Position numbers and translations under genes: made by a program
Assembly: GCF_023035815.1 (NCBI RefSeq)
Contig: NZ_CP073159.1
Coordinates: forward strand, 744,001 to 808,000
Source of the DNA: Borrelia parkeri
GTDB taxonomy: Bacteria; Spirochaetota; Spirochaetia; Borreliales; Borreliaceae
Direction of reading: 5' to 3'
DNA length: 64,000 nt
The notes under the pieces: generated by a model
Told to the model about the DNA's origin: nothing
Seen by the model: the letters and a program-made list of their open reading frames with translations, nothing else
The model's database searches: none
Part shown: positions 43,382 through 50,918 of the stretch, one piece after another
How the letters are laid out: each line of letters opens with the position of its first letter
Position numbering within the stretch: position 1 is the stretch's first letter

Positions 43382-46005
43382 TGAGTGATGAACTTTCAAA
43401 AAATTATAATCCTAAGATTTTTGAAGATAGAATTTATAAAAAATGGCTAGATAATGGGGTATTTATTCCTAATGATGGGATTGAGCCTAAATTTAGTATA
43501 GTAGCACCACCTCCAAATGTTACAGGCATTCTTCATATGGGACATGCCCTTAATTTTACTTTGCAAGATATTCTTGTTCGTTACAAGAGAATGCAGGGAG
43601 CTAATACTCTTTGGCTTTTTGGGACAGATCATGCTGGAATTGCAACCCAAGTAGTTTTTGAAAAACAACTTAGAGATCTTGGGAAAAGTAAGGATGATTT
43701 TAGTCGTGAAGAATTTGTTGAAGAAATTTTTAAATTAAAGGATAAACATAGAGAAATAATTGTTAATCAAATAGAAAGGCTAGGGGCTTCCTATGATCAT
43801 TCCAGAGAGAGATTTACTCTTGATTCTGGGCTTTGTCAGGCTGTTAATAAGGTTTTTATTGATTTATATAATAAGGGATTTATTTATAAGGGAGAATATC
43901 TTGTCAACCTTGATCCTGGGTCTGGCAGTGTTGTTAGTGATGAAGAGGTTGAGTACAGAGAGGTTATTGGAAAGATTTATTTTATTAAGTATTTATTAGA
44001 TGATGGTAACTTTATTGAAGTTGCAACCACTCGACCTGAGACAATATTTGGAGATATGGCTGTTGCTGTTAATCCTAGTGATGATCGGTATAAATCTTTG
44101 ATTGGTAGAGACGTTATAATTCCTATTGCAAATAGAAAGGTTAAAATAATAGCAGATAGTTATGTTGATATGGAATTTGGTAGTGGTGCTTTAAAGATAA
44201 CACCTGCCCATGATCCTAATGACTTTGAAATTGCAAAAAGGCATGATCTTGCTAAGATAAATATTTTAACTAAGGATGCAAAACTTAATGAAAGTGTTCC
44301 AATTGAGTATCAAGGTTTAAGTGTTAGTGTTGCAAGAGACAAGATAGAGAGAGATTTAAGAGACAGAGGATTTTTAATAGATGTTAAGAATCATAAACAT
44401 CAGGTTGGGCATTGTCATAGATCTGGAGAGATCATTGAGCCTTATTTATCAAAGCAATGGTTTGTGAGGATGAAACCATTAGCTGCTGCTGCTTTACAAG
44501 CTTTAATAAACGGTGAGATTAGGTTTTATCCTAAAAAGTGGGAAAATACGTATAAACATTGGTTATTAAATATTAGAGATTGGTGTATATCTAGACAGTT
44601 GGTTTGGGGACACAGAATTCCTGCCTGGTATGATGTTAAAACAGGAGAGATTATTGTTAGTGAATTTGATCCTTCTCTAAGTGAAGAGTATAAGGGCAGA
44701 AGATTCTTTAGAGATCCAGATGTGCTTGATACTTGGTTTTCTTCTTGGTTATGGCCATTTTCTTCTCTTGGCTGGCCAAAAGTTACTCTTGATTTTAAAA
44801 ATTATTATCCTACAGATACTTTGGTTACCGCTTATGACATAATATTTTTCTGGGTAGCAAGAATGGTAATGGCAGGACTTGAGTTTACAGGACAAGTTCC
44901 TTTTAAAGATATATATATAACACCCCTTTTAAGAGATAAAAAGGGTAGAAAAATGTCAAAATCTTTAGGTAATGGCATAGATCCTCTTGAAATTATCGAT
45001 CAGTATGGAAGTGATGCTTTACGTTTTACTCTTGCATTTTTATCTGTGCAAGGTCAGGATTTGAATATTGGCACTAAAGATTTTATGTTTGGAGCTAAGT
45101 TTTTAAATAAAGTATTTAATGCGTCTAAATTTATTTTATCAAATTTAGAAGGTAGGCTAGTATTAGACAATTTTGAGTTAGATGATATCGATAAATGGTT
45201 ACTTACGAGTTTAAATTCAACTGTTGCCGTTATAGATTGGGCTTTTAAAAATTATAAGTATAATGAGGCTACTAAAGCAGTATATGAATTTTTTTGGAAT
45301 GATTTTTGTGATTGGTACATTGAAATTAGTAAAATTAATTTAAATAGTAATGATATTAATCTTCAAAATATGACTATTTCTAAACTGATATTTTTCTTGA
45401 AAGAATCTTTGCTCATTATGCATCCCTTTATACCTTTTATTACCGAAGAGATTTATTCTAAGCTTACGTCTTTGCAAGATGTATTAGCTTTGGAAAAGTA
45501 TCCTGAGTGTGTTAGTCAAAGAGATTTTAAGGAAGAGTATCATCGGTTTAATTTATTGAAAGAATTTATTGTGTCAATTAGGACTCTTAGGAGTGAATTT
45601 AGTATAGTTCCTAATATTAAGATTAATGTTGCTTTGCGATTTGGTGATACTTTTAAATACGAGAGATATTTTAAGGATCATGAGCATATTGCAAAGAAGC
45701 TTATTAATTTTAATTGTATCTTTTACAATGAGAATTATGTTGGTATGATAGGGGTTCCTAATGTTGATTTTGAGAGTTTTGCAGATATTAAGAGTCTAAT
45801 AGATATTGATAAAGAGCTTGTAAAGCTTGGTAAACAACTAGAGAAATATGAGAGACTTAAGCATTTAGTTTTGGCAAAGCTTCAAAATCAAGATTTCTTG
45901 TCAAATGCTCCTGGAGAGATTATTGATCTTGAGAAGTCAAAATTAGAAGAATTTGATTCTTTCATTGCAAAAATTAACAATTATATTCATAATTTAAAAA
46001 AATAG
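43381..46005 (+). CDS. valS: Valyl-tRNA synthetase
   Basis: A class Ia aminoacyl-tRNA synthetase of 874 residues, charging tRNA-Val. The HIGH motif is 'PPPNVTGILHMGHALN' and the KMSKS loop 'GRKMSKSLGN'; the editing (CP1) domain with 'ATTRPETIFGDMAVAV' lies between, and 'WCISRQLVWGHRIPAWY' is typical for ValRS. A C-terminal coiled-coil arm ('IDKELVKLGKQLEKYERLKH') binds the tRNA. It starts one base inside the dus stop and ends 134 bases before convergent mnmD. Confidence 0.97.
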   Translation: MSDELSKNYNPKIFEDRIYKKWLDNGVFIPNDGIEPKFSIVAPPPNVTGILHMGHALNFTLQDILVRYKRMQGANTLWLFGTDHAGIATQVVFEKQLRDLGKSKDDFSREEFVEEIFKLKDKHREIIVNQIERLGASYDHSRERFTLDSGLCQAVNKVFIDLYNKGFIYKGEYLVNLDPGSGSVVSDEEVEYREVIGKIYFIKYLLDDGNFIEVATTRPETIFGDMAVAVNPSDDRYKSLIGRDVIIPIANRKVKIIADSYVDMEFGSGALKITPAHDPNDFEIAKRHDLAKINILTKDAKLNESVPIEYQGLSVSVARDKIERDLRDRGFLIDVKNHKHQVGHCHRSGEIIEPYLSKQWFVRMKPLAAAALQALINGEIRFYPKKWENTYKHWLLNIRDWCISRQLVWGHRIPAWYDVKTGEIIVSEFDPSLSEEYKGRRFFRDPDVLDTWFSSWLWPFSSLGWPKVTLDFKNYYPTDTLVTAYDIIFFWVARMVMAGLEFTGQVPFKDIYITPLLRDKKGRKMSKSLGNGIDPLEIIDQYGSDALRFTLAFLSVQGQDLNIGTKDFMFGAKFLNKVFNASKFILSNLEGRLVLDNFELDDIDKWLLTSLNSTVAVIDWAFKNYKYNEATKAVYEFFWNDFCDWYIEISKINLNSNDINLQNMTISKLIFFLKESLLIMHPFIPFITEEIYSKLTSLQDVLALEKYPECVSQRDFKEEYHRFNLLKEFIVSIRTLRSEFSIVPNIKINVALRFGDTFKYERYFKDHEHIAKKLINFNCIFYNENYVGMIGVPNVDFESFADIKSLIDIDKELVKLGKQLEKYERLKHLVLAKLQNQDFLSNAPGEIIDLEKSKLEEFDSFIAKINNYIHNLKK

Positions 46006-46139
46006 TGGAAACCTTTTAAATTGTGATGTTACTTGTAATTACATTGCGTTGACGGTCAGTATTTTTAGTATTTCGTTTATTGAAACAGTTTTTGTGTATA
46101 ATCATTAAGATATGTTTTTAAAATTCATATTTTGCCTTC

Positions 46140-46817
46140 TTATTGTTTCTTTTGTGCTTTTATCATATGTTTTTTATTGTTAAATCCTTTTATTCTAGAG
46201 TAATTGAAATTAGCGAGTTTTAATCCATCTTTTACAATTCTTGCTGCAGAAAATGTTGAAAGTTTTGCTCCAATTTTGCTCTTTTTTGCAATTATGGTGA
46301 ATATTTCCTTATTCCACATTTTGGGATTTTTACTTGGACTAAACCCATCTAAAAACCAGTAGTCTATATATTTTGGTAGCTCTTTAAGCTTTTCTCTAGC
46401 CTCTCCAACTAAGATTTTTAAATTAATATTGTTTGTTATTTTGTACTTTATGTTCTTTGTTGGGGTGTTAGGATATTTTTTAAGCAATGTCTTAAAATAA
46501 CTTATATCTTTGCTAAAAAATTGTGATACTTTTTTGATTTGTTCCTTTTTCAGTGGAAATTTTTCAATTGAGTAATAATTAATTTTTGTTTTGAGGTTAT
46601 TTTCTTTTAAATATTTTAAAAGTGCTATGAAATTAAGACCAGTTCCAAATCCTAATTCTGCAATTGTTGCACTTTGTAGCTCTGCTAAATCTATATCTAG
46701 TTCACAGCCTTTGATGAATACATAAATACTCTCTTCAAGTCCATATTGTGGATTATAATAAATATCTTCAAATTTACTTGAATATATAGTTTTATCTTTA
46801 AATATTAATTTGTTCAT
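46140..46817 (-). CDS. mnmD: MnmD-type tRNA methyltransferase (MnmC methyltransferase domain alone)
   Basis: A 225-residue SAM-dependent methyltransferase matching the N-terminal domain of E. coli MnmC, which completes mnm5(s2)U34 in tRNA. Visible motifs are 'YYNPQYGLEESIYVFI', the SAM loop 'AELGFGTGLNF', and 'YWFLDGFSPSKNPKMW' followed by 'FSAARIVKDGL'. The FAD oxidase domain of MnmC is absent, so only the final methylation of nm5U is expected. The frame opens at GTG 46844 inside a hairpin; ATG 46817 ('MNKLIFKDKT') is the better start. Confidence 0.85.
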   Translation of the reverse strand: MNKLIFKDKTIYSSKFEDIYYNPQYGLEESIYVFIKGCELDIDLAELQSATIAELGFGTGLNFIALLKYLKENNLKTKINYYSIEKFPLKKEQIKKVSQFFSKDISYFKTLLKKYPNTPTKNIKYKITNNINLKILVGEAREKLKELPKYIDYWFLDGFSPSKNPKMWNKEIFTIIAKKSKIGAKLSTFSAARIVKDGLKLANFNYSRIKGFNNKKHMIKAQKKQ

Positions 46818-46830
46818 GAGTAAAATAACA

Positions 46831-46861
46831 AATGAGTAAATCACAGAGTGATTTACTCATT
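46831..46861. repeat. Perfect 14-bp-stem hairpin upstream of mnmD
   Basis: AATGAGTAAATCAC at 46831-46844 and its exact reverse complement at 46848-46861 flank an AGA loop. On the minus strand it lies 13 bases upstream of the mnmD ATG and could end groES-derived transcripts or control mnmD. T-rich sequence, without a clean T run, follows on the minus strand. Confidence 0.7.
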
Positions 46862-46995
46862 GATAAAAATTCACTTTAAAAAAAAGTTACTACTTTTAAA
46901 AGTGATATTATTATTGTCATATATCAACCTGAATTTGATTTGTTTGACTAGGATAATAGGATGTAAACCGCTCATCTTAAGGTTTTGCCTTTTTA

Positions 46996-47026
46996 AGAGA
47001 AACTAAAGCTTAAGTTTAGTTTCTCT
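46996..47026 (-). terminator. Hairpin directly downstream of groES
   Basis: AGAGAAACTAAA at 46996-47007 pairs perfectly with TTTAGTTTCTCT at 47015-47026, leaving a 7-base loop, 6 bases after the groES stop. It is likely the groES transcript end or a 3' stabilising structure; on the minus strand no strong U tract follows. Confidence 0.6.
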
Positions 47027-47032
47027 GTTATT

Positions 47033-47305
47033 TTATTCTTCTATAATAGCTATTATCTCTTTTGCTTTTAGAATTAAGTGTTCCTTTTCCTCAATCTTGA
47101 CAGCAGCTCCAGCGTACTTTTCATAAAGCACTGTATCTCCGACTTTAACAGTAATGTCTTCCTTGCTAGAGCCAATAGCTATAACTGTTCCAATGTTTGT
47201 TTTTTCTTTTGCATTTTCTGGTATATATAGTCCTGAAATTGTTTTACTTTCGGCTTCTTTTATTTTTATTAAAACTCTATCGGCTAAAGGTTTAATATTT
47301 TTCAT
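47033..47305 (-). CDS. groES: Co-chaperonin GroES
   Basis: The 10-kDa lid of the GroEL folding chamber, 90 residues from ATG 47305. AAGGAG lies exactly 10 bases upstream; the in-frame TTG 47311 is rejected. Family features are '[11 protein letters not shown]', the mobile loop '[19 protein letters not shown]', and the C-terminal '[12 protein letters not shown]' strand. groEL is not adjacent; in Borrelia the two are known to be separate. No CIRCE operator is visible in the 143-base upstream region. Confidence 0.96.
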   Translation of the reverse strand: MKNIKPLADRVLIKIKEAESKTISGLYIPENAKEKTNIGTVIAIGSSKEDITVKVGDTVLYEKYAGAAVKIEEKEHLILKAKEIIAIIEE

Positions 47306-47335
47306 TTTCAAACATCTCCTTAATTTGATAATATA

Positions 47336-47365
47336 AATATACGAAAAATTTAAGTATTAAGTCAA
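47336..47365 (-). promoter_or_regulatory. Probable groES promoter
   Basis: On the minus strand TTGACT (47365-47360) and TATATT (47341-47336) are 18 bases apart, and groES begins 31 bases further on. The -35 box lies between the arms of an 8-bp inverted repeat, AAGTATTA at 47352-47359 and TAATACTT at 47376-47383. Confidence 0.5.
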
Positions 47366-47448
47366 TATATTTAGATAATACTTGAAACTTCATCTAATTT
47401 TAAAGATAATTCTTTTAATAAAATGTCAAATTTAGGTGGAAAAATAGT

Positions 47449-49080
47449 TTGATAACAGTAAGTAATTTAGAAGTTGCATTTGGGGAGAGAATTTTATTTA
47501 AAGATGTTAATATTAAGTTTTCTTCTGGAAATTGTTATGGGATAATTGGAGCTAATGGTGCAGGTAAGAGTACGTTTTTAAAAGTTTTAGGTGGAACGAT
47601 TGAACCTAGCAAGGGTGACGTGTCAATTGCAAAAAATCAAAGAATGGCTGTGCTTGAGCAAAATCAGTTTGCTTATGATGATTTTAGGGTTATTGACACT
47701 GTGATCATGGGTCACAAAAAGCTTTATGCTGTTCAAAGGGAAAAAGATGAAATTTATGAAAAGCCTGACTTTAGCGATGAAGATGGAATTAGGGCTGGAG
47801 AACTTGAAGCTGAATTTGCCGAACTTGGAGGTTATGAGGCTGAGTCTAATGCTGCGGTACTTCTTAAAGGGCTAGGCATAGATGAGTCGGTTCATTCTAA
47901 TTTGATGAGAGATATTGAGGGGGCTTTAAAAGTAAGGGTACTCTTAGCGCAAGCTCTGTTTGGAGAGCCTGATATATTACTTCTTGATGAACCTACTAAT
48001 AACCTTGATATTCAATCGATTAAGTGGCTAGAAGAATTTTTGATTAATTTTGAAAATACAGTTATTGTTGTGTCACATGATAGGCACTTTTTAAATCAAG
48101 TTTGTACTCATATTGTTGATATTGATTATGGAAAAATACAAGTTTATCTTGGTAACTATGATTTTTGGTATGAAACCAGTCAAATTCTTAATAAGCAACT
48201 AAAAGATGCTAAGAAAAGATCTGAAGAGAAAATAGCAGAACTTAAGACGTTTATTCAAAGGTTTTCAAGTAATGCATCAAAATCTAGACAAGCAACTTCA
48301 AGAAAGAAGTTAATTGATAAGATTAAAGTTGAAGATCTTAAACCATCTTCAAGGAAATTTCCTTATGTTAACTTTAAGAGTGAGAGAGATCTTGGAAAAA
48401 ATGTTATTACAATTAAAAATCTGACTAAGGAATTTGAAGGACAATATATTTTAAACAAGTTTAGCATTGTTGTAGAACCTGGGCAAAAGGTTGTTTTTTT
48501 AGGCAGTCCAATCTCAGCAAGTTTTCTTTTTGATGTAATTACCAATGAAGATAGAGATTATAAGGGGCATTATGAATGGGGTAGTACTGTTAATTTTGCG
48601 TATTTTAAGAAGGATAATGAAAAATATTTTAGTGTGGATTTAAGTTTGGTAGATTGGCTAAGGCAGTATTCAAAGGATCAGGATGAAACTTATATTAGAG
48701 GATTTTTGGGACGAATGCTTTTTAGTCAAGATGAGGCTTTAAAAAAAGTTAATATCCTCTCAGGGGGTGAAAAGGTAAGGTGTATGCTTTCAAAGATAAT
48801 GCTTAGTGGAGCTAATGTATTGTTATTAGATCAACCGACCAATCATTTAGACCTTGAAGCAATTACATCTTTAAATACCGGTCTTCGAGATTTTAAAGGA
48901 GTTGTATTATTTACGTCTCATGACCATCAATTTATTGATACCGTTGCTAATAGGATTATTGAATTTACACCTAATGGTATAATTGATCGTTTTATGACTT
49001 TTTCAGAGTATATTGATGACCCTAAAGTTAAGGAATTAAGGGATAAGTTTTATGAAGGACATGCCAGCTTGAAACTTTAG
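47449..49080 (+). CDS. ABC-F ATPase (YbiT/EttA group) with one degenerate ATP site
   Basis: A soluble twin-ATPase of 543 residues without membrane segments; ABC-F proteins act on ribosomes in translation. NBD1 has intact Walker A (GANGAGKST, 34-42) and Walker B (LLLDEPTNNLD, E181), but its signature is degraded to IEGALK (156-161). NBD2 is the reverse: the signature LSGGEKVR (437-444) is perfect, but Walker A is lost (GSPISASFL from 352, no Lys) and the catalytic Glu is Gln462 ('LLLDQPTNHLD'). The interdomain linker is long and basic ('FSSNASKSRQATSRKKL'). Start TTG 47449 follows AGGTGG. Single-site asymmetry is the striking feature. Confidence 0.9.
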   Translation: MITVSNLEVAFGERILFKDVNIKFSSGNCYGIIGANGAGKSTFLKVLGGTIEPSKGDVSIAKNQRMAVLEQNQFAYDDFRVIDTVIMGHKKLYAVQREKDEIYEKPDFSDEDGIRAGELEAEFAELGGYEAESNAAVLLKGLGIDESVHSNLMRDIEGALKVRVLLAQALFGEPDILLLDEPTNNLDIQSIKWLEEFLINFENTVIVVSHDRHFLNQVCTHIVDIDYGKIQVYLGNYDFWYETSQILNKQLKDAKKRSEEKIAELKTFIQRFSSNASKSRQATSRKKLIDKIKVEDLKPSSRKFPYVNFKSERDLGKNVITIKNLTKEFEGQYILNKFSIVVEPGQKVVFLGSPISASFLFDVITNEDRDYKGHYEWGSTVNFAYFKKDNEKYFSVDLSLVDWLRQYSKDQDETYIRGFLGRMLFSQDEALKKVNILSGGEKVRCMLSKIMLSGANVLLLDQPTNHLDLEAITSLNTGLRDFKGVVLFTSHDHQFIDTVANRIIEFTPNGIIDRFMTFSEYIDDPKVKELRDKFYEGHASLKL

Positions 49081-49084
49081 TTAT

Positions 49085-50788
49085 ATGTTTAACCATTACA
49101 GGATGTTTATTGTTTTGAAGTTAAATATTTGTATTTTTATATTTTTAGGTGTTTGTTTTTCACTTTCAGCAAATGTTAACCTTTATTTCCAGAAAGCTTT
49201 AACAGGACAGATTTTAGGAAGTCCTATTCTTGATGAGCTACGTAATACTATTACAGTGTTAACAAAGGATAGGTGGTTGATAACTTATACTATGTCTTTA
49301 GATAAAAAATATTCTTATAGATTAGATCGAGTACCGTATCCCTTCCTATTAAAGGATTTTGGTAGTGGATATTATGTTATTACAGGACGTAATGAAGTTC
49401 AAAAGATTAGAAGAGGAAAGCTTATATGGAGATATAGTTTAGATGCTTCTCCTATAAAAGCTCCTTCAATGGGGAATGGTTATATTTTAATTCCTCAGGC
49501 TGATGAGAGAGTTATTGCTTTAAGACTTGGTGATGGTCAGAAAATTTTTGAGGTGAATATAGAAGGAAAGGCAGTGACTTCTTCTGTTGTTCTTGAAAAT
49601 GGTAATTTTTATATTGCAAATGAACATTATAGAATGTTTGCTTTTAATCCTGAGGGAGAGAAAATATGGAGTGCTTCTCTTATGTCTTTTCCCAATGTAT
49701 TAATGATAAGTACTAATAATGAGATAATTGTTGGATATCAATCTGGAGATATCGTTGTGTATGATAGTGATTTTGGTGATATGTTAAATTTTATTAGTTT
49801 GAACTATCCTATTAATTTTTTATTTGAAAAGTTTAATGGAGAATATGTTGCAGTGTCTGATAATGGGGTTTTTTTTAATTTAAGTAAAAACTTTGAACTT
49901 ATGTTTTCTAAAAATTTATCTTTAAAGCTTAAGGAAGCTGTGCTTTATGATAACAAAAATCTTTTTATTGTTATTAAATCAAATGGTGTTTTAGCTCTTG
50001 ATGAATATTTCAACCTGGTTGATAGATATGATGGTATGAAGGAAATATCGGGGCTTGTGGCTAATGTTGGAATAATTGCTACTGGCGGGCTTAATTGGAT
50101 ATTAACTGCTTATTATTATGAATATAAAGATGAGCTTGATGTTATTGTTTGGAATCATACATTAGGTAATAGGTATCATCAAAATAGGATAGATTTTATC
50201 GAAAAATATTTAATAGATCATGAGGATATTTATTTGGCTCTTGATGAAATGTTGAATTCTCCCTATAATAGGAGGGTTTATGATACTTTTTTAGGTACTC
50301 TAGATTCTCTGGTAATTCAATATGGTAGTTTTCCTAAAAAATATTTGAATTTATATAAAAAAGCTATTAATAATTGGCTTGCTCCAAAAAATGGAATTGA
50401 TAGAATAGCTCAAAGGGGGCAACTTTATAAGTATTTCATATATGTTGATGATGCAGCTTCAGTTAAGAATTTTATTAATATGGCGATTGAAGAAAAGGAT
50501 ATTAGCAATGTAATTCAATTGGTTGAAAGTATTGCTAAGTTTGAATATTATTATGGGCAAGATGAACTTGTGTATAATTATATTCAGTATATAATATTGA
50601 ATTATCAGGGCAGTTTAGAGATAGCTTATGCTGTTCTTCTAAGCTTGCGCAAGATAATTTTGAATTCTACAGAGGATAATCTTAAAAAGTATAGAAATAA
50701 ATATTTAACTCTTTTGAAATTTATAAAGCGACAAAATTTTTCTGACAAAATTAATCAGTGTGTTAATGAAATTATTATAGCGCTTTGA
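49085..50788 (+). CDS. Secreted PQQ-like beta-propeller protein
   Basis: A 567-residue protein with a signal peptide (hydrophobic 'ICIFIFLGVCFSLSA'), starting at ATG 49085 or ATG 49103. Residues 60-330 carry PQQ-enzyme-type repeats ('GKLIWRYSLDASPIKAP', 'ALRLGDGQKIFEVNIEGKAV', 'AFNPEGEKIWSASL'), as in BamB-like propellers, here without evidence for cofactor binding. The C-terminal 200 residues are helical. A BamB-like outer-membrane assembly role is possible but not shown. A 130-base gap separates it from p83/100. Confidence 0.75.
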   Translation: MFNHYRMFIVLKLNICIFIFLGVCFSLSANVNLYFQKALTGQILGSPILDELRNTITVLTKDRWLITYTMSLDKKYSYRLDRVPYPFLLKDFGSGYYVITGRNEVQKIRRGKLIWRYSLDASPIKAPSMGNGYILIPQADERVIALRLGDGQKIFEVNIEGKAVTSSVVLENGNFYIANEHYRMFAFNPEGEKIWSASLMSFPNVLMISTNNEIIVGYQSGDIVVYDSDFGDMLNFISLNYPINFLFEKFNGEYVAVSDNGVFFNLSKNFELMFSKNLSLKLKEAVLYDNKNLFIVIKSNGVLALDEYFNLVDRYDGMKEISGLVANVGIIATGGLNWILTAYYYEYKDELDVIVWNHTLGNRYHQNRIDFIEKYLIDHEDIYLALDEMLNSPYNRRVYDTFLGTLDSLVIQYGSFPKKYLNLYKKAINNWLAPKNGIDRIAQRGQLYKYFIYVDDAASVKNFINMAIEEKDISNVIQLVESIAKFEYYYGQDELVYNYIQYIILNYQGSLEIAYAVLLSLRKIILNSTEDNLKKYRNKYLTLLKFIKRQNFSDKINQCVNEIIIAL

Positions 50789-50918
50789 TTCATTTTGTTG
50801 TTAGTTTTATGTTATGATTTGTTAAATACATCTTATTATAGTGTGTTAGAATTGATGTTTAATTTATGCTGATTTAGTTAATAATAGGGTTTATAATTGA
50901 CTATGGGAGAATTTTATT

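Noticed and set aside
46049..46101. Plus-strand promoter (TTGACG and a TATAAT further on) between valS and mnmD
   Set aside because: The two boxes are not at usable spacing and no plus-strand gene follows.
47306..47448. CIRCE heat-shock operator before groES
   Set aside because: The TTAGCACTC-N9-GAGTGCTAA pattern is absent; only an unrelated 8-bp inverted repeat is present.
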